Below are positions 37,389 through 46,455 of a stretch of DNA of 58,341 nt, piece by piece. Origin of the DNA: Paenibacillus validus NBRC 15382 (GTDB lineage Bacteria > Bacillota > Bacilli > Paenibacillales > NBRC-103111). Where the stretch lies: the NCBI RefSeq assembly GCF_004000985.1, contig NZ_BIMH01000035.1:1-58341 (forward strand). Direction: 5' to 3'. The notes beneath the pieces were generated by a model. That model did no database searches, was not told where the DNA came from, and saw only the letters and a list, made by a program, of their open reading frames with translations. Positions within the stretch are counted from its first letter, which is position 1, and every line of letters starts with the position of its first letter. The position numbers and the translations under genes were made by a program.

Positions 37389-37501
37389 TGATAATGGGAA
37401 TCATTATCATTGCCAATATAAGGGATTAGGTTTTGGATGTCAACCTTTAATTGATAATGAGAATCAAATTCATTGACAAAGGGGTAGCCCGCCCCTACAA
37501 T
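37389..37501. promoter_or_regulatory. Divergent promoters with two Fur boxes
   Basis: Minus strand: TTGACA (37443-37438), 17-nt spacer, TATATT (37420-37415), with Fur box TGATAATGGGAATCATTATCATT at 37389-37410 (about 22 nt) over its start. Plus strand: TTGACA (37473-37478), 17-nt spacer, TACAAT (37496-37501), with Fur box TGATAATGAGAATCA (37452-37466) just upstream. Both units should be switched on by iron lack. Confidence 0.88.
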
Positions 37502-37552
37502 GAAAATGTCATTTTTTTAGTAAAATTGCACCTTGTGGAGGGATGAACTTGT

Positions 37553-38563
37553 ATGGCTCATTCGATGAGCAGCCGCATGATGAAGCTGTTCGGATTGGCG
37601 GCGGGAGTGCTCTTGTTGCTCGGCTGTATGCTCTCTAGCGTTCTGTTCGGCCTTCAACACTTTGGACTGAGCGAAGTCTGGCAGGCTTATGTACATTTTA
37701 ACGGCTCCAATGAGCACGTCATTATTACGAATACGCGAGTTCCCCGGGCATTGATCGGAGCTGTGGTAGGCGCGAGCCTGGCCATTGCCGGTGCCTTGAT
37801 GCAAGTACTGACGAAAAATCCGCTCGCCTCTCCCTCCGTATTCGGGATCAATGCAGGGGCCGTACTGTTCCTTGTGCTCAGCATTTCGGTCCTCGGTTCG
37901 GGGCTTACCCTGAGAAGCATGATCTGGGTCGCGTTTGCGGGGGCGGCGCTCACCGCGATGTTCGTGTTTCTGCTGGGCTCGCAGGGCAGGGGAGGCTTCG
38001 ATCCGGTCAAGCTGACGTTGGCGGGTGCTTCCGTCGCTGCTTTAGCTTCTTCAGTTACAGCAGGCGTCATCCTGATCGACAAGCAGTCGCTTGATCAAGC
38101 GCTGTTCTGGATGATCGGCTCTGTTGCGGACCGGGAGTTGAAGCATCTCGCGGTCGTTCTTCCGTATGTTGCTGCTGGCTGGGTGCTGTCGATGATTTTA
38201 TCCGGGTCGCTGAATGTCGTGGCCTTGGGAGACGATGTAGCGAAGGGATTGGGCCAACGAATTGTGCTGATCCGTACGACGTCCGCCATTGCTATTGTAT
38301 TGCTGGCCGGTGGCTCCGTTGCCGTAGCAGGTCCGATCGCCTTTGTCGGGCTTATTGTGCCGCATCTGTGCCGTTATTTGGTGGGGAACGACCACCGGTG
38401 GCTCCTGCCCTATTGCGCGATCACAGGCGCGGTACTGCTTGTTGCGGCAGATCTCGCCTCCCGCTTTATCATCATGCCGAAGGAAGTCCCCGTAGGTGTC
38501 GCAACGGCCCTTCTGGGGGTTCCGTTCCTGATTTATGTGGCAAGAAGGAGGGCCCATGCTTAA
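37553..38563 (+). CDS. FecCD-family siderophore ABC permease (YfiZ-like)
   Basis: The 336-residue protein has about ten membrane segments. It shows the family motifs TRVPRALIGAVVGASLAIAG, LMQVLTKNPLASPSVFGINAG and FVGLIVPHLCRYLVGNDHR. ATG 37553 lies behind TGGAGGG. It overlaps the second permease gene by 8 nt and works with the YfiY-like lipoprotein. No ATPase gene is in the window. Confidence 0.92.
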   Translation: MAHSMSSRMMKLFGLAAGVLLLLGCMLSSVLFGLQHFGLSEVWQAYVHFNGSNEHVIITNTRVPRALIGAVVGASLAIAGALMQVLTKNPLASPSVFGINAGAVLFLVLSISVLGSGLTLRSMIWVAFAGAALTAMFVFLLGSQGRGGFDPVKLTLAGASVAALASSVTAGVILIDKQSLDQALFWMIGSVADRELKHLAVVLPYVAAGWVLSMILSGSLNVVALGDDVAKGLGQRIVLIRTTSAIAIVLLAGGSVAVAGPIAFVGLIVPHLCRYLVGNDHRWLLPYCAITGAVLLVAADLASRFIIMPKEVPVGVATALLGVPFLIYVARRRAHA

Positions 38564-39551
38564 ATCCGGAAAACGAAAGGGGCTCCTTACCGCCCTCGTG
38601 CTTTGCCTGGTTTTACTCGTCCTGTCCTTGGTCAGTTTGTCGATGGGCAGTGTCCGTATTCCGTTTACCGAAGTGATTATGGCGGTCGTCGGGCATAACG
38701 GCGAAAGCAGCGGGGTGGTCGTCGTGGAGTTTCGGCTGCCGAGGGTTGTCGCCGCTATATTAATCGGCGCCGCCATGGCGGTTTCGGGCGCATTGCTTCA
38801 GGGGGTCATCCGCAACCCGCTGGCCGCTCCGGATTTGTTGGGCGTAACCGGAGGAGCATCCGTTGCCGTTGTGGCGTTCATGACCTTGTCCGCAGGCGCC
38901 TACAGCATCCACTGGGTTCCCGTCATCGCAATTGTGGGGGCGTTCGCTGCAGCTGCATTAAACTACATGCTGGCATGGAAGAAGGGGGTCTCCCCATTTC
39001 GGCTGGTGCTGATCGGTATCGGTATATCGACCGCAATGGGCGCGCTGACGACGTTCATACTGATAAGCGGCCCCGCTTATCTGGCCTCCCAGGTGCTGAA
39101 CTGGATAACCGGCAGTATATACGGAACAAACTGGAAATATATAGCTGCACTATTCCCGTGGGTTGCCGTGTTCCTGCCGCTTGCCTTTCTCTTCGCCAAA
39201 GAGCTGAATGTTCAATCGCTGGGGGAGGACGTTGCCGTCGGTCTTGGAAGCCGGCTTCAGCTTAACCGCTTTATGCTTCTTGCTATTAGCGTCTCCCTGG
39301 CCGGGGCTGCTGTCGGCGTAGCGGGGACGATATCGTTTATCGGTCTGCTTGCGCCGCACATGGCCAGAAAGCTCGCTGGCAATTCCTATAAAATTTTGCT
39401 TCCGATTTCCGCGCTTCTTGGAGCAATTATCGTACTGTTAGCGGATCTGGCGGGGAGAATGCTTTTCCAGCCGCTGGATATCCCTGCGGGCGTATTTACG
39501 GCGGGGATCGGCGCACCGTTTTTCATGTATCTTTTGTATAAACGCAGATAA
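38556..39551 (+). CDS. FecCD-family siderophore ABC permease (YfhA-like)
   Basis: The 331-residue partner permease starts at ATG 38556 after AAGGAGG. It has FRLPRVVAAILIGAAMAVSG, LLQGVIRNPLAAPDLLGVTGG and FIGLLAPHMARKLAG. With the previous gene it forms the heterodimeric channel; in B. subtilis the equivalent YfiZ-YfhA pair borrows the ATPase YusV. The same may hold here because no fecE-like gene follows. Confidence 0.92.
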   Translation: MLKSGKRKGLLTALVLCLVLLVLSLVSLSMGSVRIPFTEVIMAVVGHNGESSGVVVVEFRLPRVVAAILIGAAMAVSGALLQGVIRNPLAAPDLLGVTGGASVAVVAFMTLSAGAYSIHWVPVIAIVGAFAAAALNYMLAWKKGVSPFRLVLIGIGISTAMGALTTFILISGPAYLASQVLNWITGSIYGTNWKYIAALFPWVAVFLPLAFLFAKELNVQSLGEDVAVGLGSRLQLNRFMLLAISVSLAGAAVGVAGTISFIGLLAPHMARKLAGNSYKILLPISALLGAIIVLLADLAGRMLFQPLDIPAGVFTAGIGAPFFMYLLYKRR

Positions 39552-39573
39552 ACCGACAGTCCGTTCCGAAGAG

Positions 39574-39604
39574 GGGACCCATCCGCAGGGAAGGGTTCCT
39601 TTGT
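39574..39604 (+). terminator. Weak terminator after the permease genes
   Basis: A 7-bp stem with a G-T pair (39574-39580 with 39593-39599) followed by TTTG. Confidence 0.5.
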
Positions 39605-39661
39605 TTGCGTTCGGGCCAAAAAGTAGGTTTGACGGATCAAGTTAGAGGGACAAAATAACTA

Positions 39662-39690
39662 TTGCACTGATAATGATTATCATTTACAAT
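39662..39690 (+). promoter_or_regulatory. Promoter and perfect Fur box of the siderophore operon
   Basis: TTGCAC (39662-39667), 17-nt spacer, TACAAT (39685-39690). The exact 7-1-7 Fur palindrome TGATAATGATTATCA (39668-39682) fills the spacer, so Fur-Fe would block RNA polymerase directly. Confidence 0.93.
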
Positions 39691-39781
39691 TAGCAACTGT
39701 AGCGGTGTAAAATATTACCAAGTACCTCGACAGTTAAGAACAGGCAGGTTAGAGACCATTCCCCAAAGGAGGAAAGTTTAT

Positions 39782-41146
39782 ATGACGAAGGGCAATGCGA
39801 TATATCTTGAAAGCCAGCAGCGACGCGAATCTAATGCCCGTACGTATCCGCGCAAGCTTCCCATTGCCATTATTGAAGCCAGAGGAGTGCAGGTGAAAGA
39901 TGCGGACGGCCGGACGTATTACGATTGTCTTGCCGGAGCGGGAACGCTTGCCTTAGGCCACAACCACCCCGTGGTGGTCGAGGCCATGAAGGATGTTTTA
40001 AACTCCGGTATGCCTCTGCTTACGCTTGATCTGACAACGCCGGTCAAGGAGCGATTCGTCGATGAGCTCTTCGAAGCCTTGCCATCGGAATTTGCGGGTA
40101 AAGCCCGTATTCAGTTCTGCGGCCCATCGGGAGCAGATGCCGTTGAAGCCGCCGTGAAGCTGGTCAAGACGGCAACGGGAAGAAGCGTCATGATGTCCTT
40201 TCACGGGGGATACCACGGTATGACGAGCGGCGCGCTTAGTTTGACGGGGAATTTGCAGCCTAAGCGCCAGGTAGGTACGTTGATGCCGGGCTCACACTTC
40301 CTGCCTTATCCCTATGATTACCGCTGCCCCTTTGGAATCGGCGGGGAGGAAGGGCATCAAGTCGGAAGCCGCTATATCGAGCATTTGCTCGACGATCCGG
40401 AGAGCGGTGTGCTGCCGCCCGCCGGCATGATTATGGAGTTAGTTCAGGGAGAGGGAGGGGTCATTCCCGCGCCCGATGCCTGGGCTCGGGAGATTCGGCG
40501 AATAACGGGCGAAAGGGAGATTCCGCTCATCATTGACGAGGTGCAGACGGGGATCGGCCGAACAGGCCGCATGTTTGCTTTCGAGCATGCGGGCATTCAG
40601 CCCGATGTGATCGTTATTTCCAAAGCCGTGGGCGGAAGTCTTCCGCTGTCCGTGATCGTATACCGGGAGGAGCTTGACCGATGGGAGCCGGGAGCGCATG
40701 CGGGTACGTTCCGCGGAAATCAATTGGCGATGGCAGCAGGTACAGCGTCGCTGCGGTTTATCCGCGAAGAACGGCTGGTCGAGCATGCGGCCCGTGTCGG
40801 TCAGCGCCTCGTCAAGCACTTGGAGCAAACCCGTTCTGCCGTAAATTGCATTGGGCAAGTGAGGGGCAGAGGGCTGATGATCGGCGCGGAGATCATCGAT
40901 CATGAACGCGCTTCGGACAGGCTTGGAAGCTATCCCGCCTACAGTGAGCTGGCTCGCGAAATTCAACGGCAATGTTTGAAACGAGGCCTCATTCTGGAGC
41001 TCGGCGGACGACATGGCAGCGTAGTTCGTTTCCTGCCTCCGTTAATCGTAACGGAAGAAGAAATCGATCGAATCGCGGAAATTTTCCATGAGGCTGTTCT
41101 GGCGGCGGAACGCCATAACCGCATTCCCCAGGGGGTCTTCAGGTGA
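39782..41146 (+). CDS. L-2,4-diaminobutyrate aminotransferase (RhbA/Dat-like)
   Basis: The 454-residue class III PLP aminotransferase starts at ATG 39782 after AAAGGAGG. It makes 2,4-diaminobutyrate from aspartate semialdehyde with glutamate. The PLP lysine is K281 in VISKAVGGSLPLSV; DEVQTGIGRTGR is the family signature. First gene of the operon, overlapping the decarboxylase by 4 nt; the pair occurs in rhizobactin 1021 and schizokinen clusters, where it yields 1,3-diaminopropane. Confidence 0.93.
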   Translation: MTKGNAIYLESQQRRESNARTYPRKLPIAIIEARGVQVKDADGRTYYDCLAGAGTLALGHNHPVVVEAMKDVLNSGMPLLTLDLTTPVKERFVDELFEALPSEFAGKARIQFCGPSGADAVEAAVKLVKTATGRSVMMSFHGGYHGMTSGALSLTGNLQPKRQVGTLMPGSHFLPYPYDYRCPFGIGGEEGHQVGSRYIEHLLDDPESGVLPPAGMIMELVQGEGGVIPAPDAWAREIRRITGEREIPLIIDEVQTGIGRTGRMFAFEHAGIQPDVIVISKAVGGSLPLSVIVYREELDRWEPGAHAGTFRGNQLAMAAGTASLRFIREERLVEHAARVGQRLVKHLEQTRSAVNCIGQVRGRGLMIGAEIIDHERASDRLGSYPAYSELAREIQRQCLKRGLILELGGRHGSVVRFLPPLIVTEEEIDRIAEIFHEAVLAAERHNRIPQGVFR

Positions 41147-42729
41147 ACGGTACCTTCGCAACGGATTTTTTGAATCACAGCGAGGAAAGCCAGGTGCTCT
41201 TCCGCAAGCATATGAATACGGCTTTGGGCGTGTTAATTCGCGATTTTGCAAGTGCCAAGCATCCCTACAGCGGAGCTCTGCCTGATCAATTGGCGGCTTC
41301 CTTACGGCAGCGGCCGGTTTGTCCCGAGCAGGGCATCGGTATGGCGGAGCTGCTGGATTTCATAGGTGAGGCTGTACTGAAACATTCAGCGGTAGTGACC
41401 CACCCGGCTTGTATGGCTCACCTTCACTGTCCGCCCCTGCAGGCTTCATTGGTTGCGGAGGCGCTGCTTTCCGCGGTGAATCCTTCCATGGATTCGTGGG
41501 ATCAAAGTATGTCGGCCACGATGCTGGAGCAAGAGGTCATCGGCTGGTTGTGCGGGTTGTTCGGATTCGCAGGCAGAGGCAGCGACGGCGTGTTCACCAG
41601 CGGGGGAACGCAGTCCAATTTCATGGGATTACTGCTTGCCAGAGACCATTATTGCTGCATGCGCTGGAACTGGAATGTGCAGCAGCGGGGATTGCCTCCA
41701 CAGGCTGACCGCCTCCGGGTGCTGTGCTCGGAAGAGGCCCATTTTACAGTCAAGCAATCGGCGGCTTTATTAGGTCTGGGACAACAATCCGTCATCACGG
41801 TGCCCGTGGATTCGAAGGGCCGAATGCACAGCGATCTTCTGGAAAGCACAATCGCCCGTTTGCGCGAAGACGAACTGCTTCCCTTCGTACTCGTAGCTAC
41901 AGCCGGGACCACTGATTTCGGCAGTATCGATCCGCTTCCGGAATTGGGAGAAGCGGCTCGAAGGCATGGTCTATGGCTCCATACCGATGCGGCATACGGC
42001 GGCGCGCTCGCTTTGAGCGATCAACACGCCTGCCTGCTTAAGGGGATCGCTTTGTCTGATTCGATTACCGTTGATTTTCACAAACTGTTTTATCAACCGA
42101 TCAGCTGCGGAGCTTTTTTGCTTCGGGATCGATTGCATTACCGTTATTTGAGGCTTAATGCCGACTACTTAAACCCGGAAGCGGATGATCAGGCGGGAGT
42201 GCCTAATCTTGTAGGCAAGTCGGTCCAGACAACGCGCAGGTTTGACGCGCTCAAGCTCTACATGTCGCTGCAGCATGTCGGCCGCGAGCGGTTTGCCGCG
42301 ATGATCGATCATACCCTGAAGCTGGCGGAGGAAACCGCAGAGCGGATTCGACAGGAGGACGCGCTGGAACTGATAGCAGAGCCGACATTGAACGCTGTTG
42401 TTTTCCGGTATGTACCTTCAGTTGGAGCGGAAGACGGCGCTGGATGGACGGATGAGTTGAACTGCCGGATTCGGGATCGGCTGCTTGAAGGCGGCATAGC
42501 GGTTGTCGCCCGGACGAAGGCGAAGGGGAAGGCTTGCTTAAAATTTACGCTGTTGAATCCGTTAGCGACGCTGCAGCATACGGCCGGAATATTGAGGCAT
42601 GTCATACGCATCGGCAAGGAATTGGAATGTCAATATGCTGCGGAGCTGCTTGCTCGGAAAGGAGTGTTATCACATGATCGGGGAACGGCCGCTGGAACTT
42701 ACGAAAGTTTTATGGGAAGAGGGTTGTGA
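41143..42729 (+). CDS. L-2,4-diaminobutyrate decarboxylase (RhbB/Ddc-like)
   Basis: The 528-residue PLP group II decarboxylase starts at GTG 41143 (GTGA overlap with the aminotransferase stop). The PLP lysine is K314 in TVDFHKLFYQPISCGAF; HTDAAYGG and FTSGGTQSNFMGLL are family motifs. It turns diaminobutyrate into 1,3-diaminopropane, the arm of schizokinen-type siderophores. Confidence 0.94.
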   Translation: MNGTFATDFLNHSEESQVLFRKHMNTALGVLIRDFASAKHPYSGALPDQLAASLRQRPVCPEQGIGMAELLDFIGEAVLKHSAVVTHPACMAHLHCPPLQASLVAEALLSAVNPSMDSWDQSMSATMLEQEVIGWLCGLFGFAGRGSDGVFTSGGTQSNFMGLLLARDHYCCMRWNWNVQQRGLPPQADRLRVLCSEEAHFTVKQSAALLGLGQQSVITVPVDSKGRMHSDLLESTIARLREDELLPFVLVATAGTTDFGSIDPLPELGEAARRHGLWLHTDAAYGGALALSDQHACLLKGIALSDSITVDFHKLFYQPISCGAFLLRDRLHYRYLRLNADYLNPEADDQAGVPNLVGKSVQTTRRFDALKLYMSLQHVGRERFAAMIDHTLKLAEETAERIRQEDALELIAEPTLNAVVFRYVPSVGAEDGAGWTDELNCRIRDRLLEGGIAVVARTKAKGKACLKFTLLNPLATLQHTAGILRHVIRIGKELECQYAAELLARKGVLSHDRGTAAGTYESFMGRGL

Positions 42730-44515
42730 GGCGCGTACAATCGCAGCAAGGGCTACGCTGCAAAGCTTGCTTAACAGTTTCCTCAGGGAGACCGGGTTGG
42801 GAGATTGGCATGAATCAGACGAGGGTTGGATGCTTCAGCTTCCTCTGGTCAACCAACACGGGACGGTAATCGTCCCGGTGAAGTATAAATCTCCGACCGG
42901 AAGGCATCTGTTCCAATTTCCACTCCAATGGAAAGGAAGCGAAGACCTTGGGGCGGTCACGGAGGACGAGCTGGCGATCGCGGAGCGTCTGGTCCGGGAA
43001 TTGGGACAACGGGTTCAGGTTGACGCGTCCGGGCGAACAGAGGAACTGCTGCAGCGAATCAGGGAAAGCTGTGAACGTATCGAACAGTTTGTTTCCGCCC
43101 GTGACGAGGACCGCGAGCAGCTGTACGGCTATGACGGTGATTTTCTTACTGCAGAGCAATCGCTGCTGTTCGGACATCTGCTGCATCCTGCACCGAAGAG
43201 CCGCGAGGGTGTTCCCGATAACGCACAGTCGGTGTATTCCCCTGAGCTGAAAGGACAATTTCAGCTGCACTACTTCAGGGCGCACCGATCCATTGTTCGT
43301 GAAGACTCGGCGCTTGACCGCATGACGGCGACGGAATGGATTAAATCGGAACTGCGGGATGGTCCGCAGACGGAACCGGATTTTATATCCGCCTATACGG
43401 GGCTCGACGACTACACATTGATTCCGCTTCACCCGCTGCAGGCCCGGGATATGCTGCGTAAACCGTCCGTACTGAAGCTGATCGGGGAGGGCTTGCTTCA
43501 AGATTTGGGTGCACGGGGACGATTCTATTCGGCGACATCGTCGTTTCGGACCGTGTATCACCCGGAGTCGCCATGGATGGCTAAAGGATCCGTTCCCGTG
43601 AAAATTACAAACTCGCTGCGGGTGAATAAATTCAAAGAACTGGAGCGGGGCGTTGAGGTAGCACGGTTGATGAACACGCGAATCGGCGAGGTTTCAAGCC
43701 GTTATCCGGCGTTTTCAATCGTGAAGGACCCGGCTTATGTGTCGATTGCTTTGGAAGGGGAGGAGGAATCGGGCTTTGAAGTGGTGCTGCGTGAAAATCC
43801 GTTTCAGGGTGATCGGGCGCTTCAAGCGGCGCTAGTCGCTTCACTCATTCAGGATCCGCTGCCCGGTTCCGAATCCCGCCTCAGCCGCATCGTCCGCCGT
43901 TTGGCTGAACGGGAGGACCGCACGACGGAAGCCGTCAGTCTGGACTGGTTCCGCCTTTATCTGGAGATGTCGCTGAAGCCGATGCTGTGGCTGTATTTCA
44001 CGTATGGCATCGCTCTGGAGGCGCATCAGCAAAACAGCGTCGTTCAGCTGCGTGAAGGGTACCCTAACCGCTTCTATTATCGGGATAATCAAGGCTATTA
44101 TTTCTGCCGTTCGATGTCAGAGCGCTTGAAGCAAGAGCTTCCTGATCTTGGAGTCAAAAGTCAGACGTTCTGCGATGACGCCGTTGCCGATGAGCGGTTT
44201 CGTTATTATCTGGTCTTCAACCATTTGTTTGGCTTAATTAACGGCTTCGGCACCGCAGGGCTTGTTGATGAACGTCTGCTGCTTCGCGAGCTGCGATCCG
44301 TGCTGGCCGGGTTTCTCCCTATGAACAGGGAGCCGTCCACCTTCCTCCAAAGCTTGTTAGCGGAGGAGAAGCTTCCGTGCAAGGCCAACTTGCTTACCCG
44401 GCTGTATGACATGGACGAATTGGTCGGATCGCTCGAAAACCAGTCGGTTTACGTTCTGGTGGATAATCCGCTTGTCTTGGAGGTGCCGGAGGATGTCGGG
44501 CGTCTTGATTCGTAA
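42674..44515 (+). CDS. NIS siderophore synthetase, IucA/IucC family (RhbC-like)
   Basis: The 613-residue NRPS-independent siderophore synthetase starts at ATG 42674 (AAAGGAG upstream), 56 nt inside the previous gene. Motifs: IPLHPLQARDML, SSFRTVYHPES, PVKITNSLRVNK, ALEAHQQNSVV and YYRDNQGYYF, all in the ATP and citrate binding region. It should join citrate to an amine arm through an acyl-adenylate. Which arm (hydroxamate or DHB-amine) cannot be read from sequence. Confidence 0.93.
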   Translation: MIGERPLELTKVLWEEGCEARTIAARATLQSLLNSFLRETGLGDWHESDEGWMLQLPLVNQHGTVIVPVKYKSPTGRHLFQFPLQWKGSEDLGAVTEDELAIAERLVRELGQRVQVDASGRTEELLQRIRESCERIEQFVSARDEDREQLYGYDGDFLTAEQSLLFGHLLHPAPKSREGVPDNAQSVYSPELKGQFQLHYFRAHRSIVREDSALDRMTATEWIKSELRDGPQTEPDFISAYTGLDDYTLIPLHPLQARDMLRKPSVLKLIGEGLLQDLGARGRFYSATSSFRTVYHPESPWMAKGSVPVKITNSLRVNKFKELERGVEVARLMNTRIGEVSSRYPAFSIVKDPAYVSIALEGEEESGFEVVLRENPFQGDRALQAALVASLIQDPLPGSESRLSRIVRRLAEREDRTTEAVSLDWFRLYLEMSLKPMLWLYFTYGIALEAHQQNSVVQLREGYPNRFYYRDNQGYYFCRSMSERLKQELPDLGVKSQTFCDDAVADERFRYYLVFNHLFGLINGFGTAGLVDERLLLRELRSVLAGFLPMNREPSTFLQSLLAEEKLPCKANLLTRLYDMDELVGSLENQSVYVLVDNPLVLEVPEDVGRLDS

Positions 44516-45182
44516 TTTAAACCAGCTTTACGAGGATCATCCTCTAGCTACTATCCAGGATCGAACGATCGGTAGAACGATTTCCTTTCGTCCGGTCACG
44601 ATGGAGCACGATTTGCTGCGGCTGCACGCCTGGCATCAGGAGCCTCATGTCGTTCCCTTTTGGCAGCTCCAAATTCCTCTGGATGCGTACCGCAACCACT
44701 TGGAGCGCTTCTTGGCCGACCCGCATCAGACGCTGTGCATCGGTCTGCTGGATGGGGAGCCGATGAGCTATTTCGAATCGTATTGGGCGGCGTCCGACTT
44801 GATCGGTCAATATTACGAGGCGGCTCCGGAAGATCAGGGGGTGCATCTGCTCATCGGCCCGCCGAACTATCTCGGGCAAGGTTATGCGCTCCCGCTGCTG
44901 CTTGCTCTCGTACGTCTGCAGTTCCTGCACCCGGGGACTATGCGAATCGTCGCCGAACCGGATATTCGGAATGCGAAGATGCGGCATATTTTTGAAAAGT
45001 GTGGCTTTCGCTTCCAACGGCAAGTGCAGCTTCCGGATAAAACGGCAGCGCTGATGCTTTGCGAGCGTGAGATCTTTGAAGCTTGGGATAGAGAAAGGGG
45101 AATGGCTTATGTCGAGGACGGGCGCCGGTCTGAATCATTCAGACGTGCTGGATGTGCTGGGCGTCGGAATCGGTCCGTTTAA
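44493..45182 (+). CDS. GNAT siderophore acetyltransferase (IucB/RhbD-like)
   Basis: About 230 residues. It has the N-terminal TISFRPVTMEHDLLRLHAWHQEPHV and FWQ signature of hydroxamate-forming acetyltransferases and the acetyl-CoA loop NYLGQGYALPLLLAL. It acylates N-hydroxy-1,3-diaminopropane to the hydroxamate. ATG 44493 (AGGTG 7 nt before) overlaps the synthetase; the C-terminal 70 nt overlap the next gene. Confidence 0.9.
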   Translation: MSGVLIRNLNQLYEDHPLATIQDRTIGRTISFRPVTMEHDLLRLHAWHQEPHVVPFWQLQIPLDAYRNHLERFLADPHQTLCIGLLDGEPMSYFESYWAASDLIGQYYEAAPEDQGVHLLIGPPNYLGQGYALPLLLALVRLQFLHPGTMRIVAEPDIRNAKMRHIFEKCGFRFQRQVQLPDKTAALMLCEREIFEAWDRERGMAYVEDGRRSESFRRAGCAGRRNRSV

Positions 45183-46455
45183 TCTCGGTTTAGCTGCGCT
45201 GCTGGATCGCGTACCGGAGACGAAAGCTGTCTTTCTGGAGCGGAAAGCGCAGTTTGATTGGCACTCCGGCATGATGATCGAGGGCACGACCCTCCAGGTT
45301 CCATTCTTTGCGGATTTGGTAACGATGGCTGATCCGACGCATCCGCTCAGCTTTTTGAATTATTTGCATGAGCATGGCAGATTGTACCACTTTTACTTTC
45401 GGGAAAAGTTTCATATTTCGCGCCGGGAATACAACCACTACTGCAGGTGGGCGGCAGAGCGGCTGGCCTCTTGCCGTTTCGGCTGCGAGGTGACCGGGAT
45501 CCGGCTGGAAGAAGCCGGATCAGACGCCCGGTTTGTGGTGGAGGTGCGAGAGCTTGGCACTCCGCGCATGTTAAGCTATCTTGCCAGTAATCTGGTTATA
45601 GGCGTAGGGAGCCGTCCTCAAATGCCGGCTCGCTTCCGATCGCTGTGCGGTCCGCATGTATTCCACTCGGCCGATTATTTAACGCATCGGGAGCGCTGCC
45701 TTCAAGCCCGTTCGATTACGGTGGTCGGTTCCGGGCAGAGCGCAGCGGAGATTACGCTTGATCTGCTAAGCGGGCAGCAGGAATACGGGTATCGGCTGGA
45801 CTGGTTTACGCGGTCGGCGGGATTTTTCCCGATGGAATATTCCAAGCTCGGACTAGAGCATTTTTCCCCTGATTACACGCGGTACTTCTACGGGCTTGCA
45901 CCCGAGCGCAAGGATGCTGTCCGAGCAGGACAAAGCCTGCTGTACAAAGGGATCAGCGCCCGCACCATCGCCGACATCTACGATGCCTTGTACGACGCGG
46001 GAGCCGGAGGGGAGGAAAGCCCCCGCGTTCGGCTCATGGCCTCCACGGAAGTGGAGCAGCTACTTCCGTTCTCCGGGAGGGGAAGCGATGGATACAGGCT
46101 GGTTTGCCGACAACTGCAGCAGGATATTTCGTTCGAGCATGTCAGCGATGTGGTCATATTGGCCACTGGCTACGAGCATGCCGAGCCGGCTTGCTTGAGC
46201 CCGTTGGAGCCGTATATTTGCCGGGATGCGAAAGGCCGGTATGACATTTCCGAGAATTACGCGCTGAAGCTTCGAATCGGCGGGGGCAACCGCATATTTA
46301 TTCAAAATGGGGAGCTGCATACGCACGGCGTCGGCGCCCCGGATCTGGGTCTGGGCGCATACCGGAACAGCTTGATCATCGAACAATTGACGGGACGCGC
46401 GGTGTATCCTCGAAGGGAACGAAACGTATTTCAGCAGTTCGGAGCGAACGTATGA
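45109..46455 (+). CDS. Flavin N-monooxygenase for diamine hydroxylation (IucD/RhbE-like)
   Basis: The 448-residue enzyme starts at ATG 45109 behind AAAGGGG. FAD site VGIGPFNLGLAALLD, NADPH site VVGSGQSAAEI, and C-terminal ATGYEHAEP are those of lysine/ornithine N-hydroxylases. It makes N-hydroxy-1,3-diaminopropane with O2, FAD and NADPH. It overlaps the genes on both sides. Confidence 0.94.
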   Translation: MSRTGAGLNHSDVLDVLGVGIGPFNLGLAALLDRVPETKAVFLERKAQFDWHSGMMIEGTTLQVPFFADLVTMADPTHPLSFLNYLHEHGRLYHFYFREKFHISRREYNHYCRWAAERLASCRFGCEVTGIRLEEAGSDARFVVEVRELGTPRMLSYLASNLVIGVGSRPQMPARFRSLCGPHVFHSADYLTHRERCLQARSITVVGSGQSAAEITLDLLSGQQEYGYRLDWFTRSAGFFPMEYSKLGLEHFSPDYTRYFYGLAPERKDAVRAGQSLLYKGISARTIADIYDALYDAGAGGEESPRVRLMASTEVEQLLPFSGRGSDGYRLVCRQLQQDISFEHVSDVVILATGYEHAEPACLSPLEPYICRDAKGRYDISENYALKLRIGGGNRIFIQNGELHTHGVGAPDLGLGAYRNSLIIEQLTGRAVYPRRERNVFQQFGANV

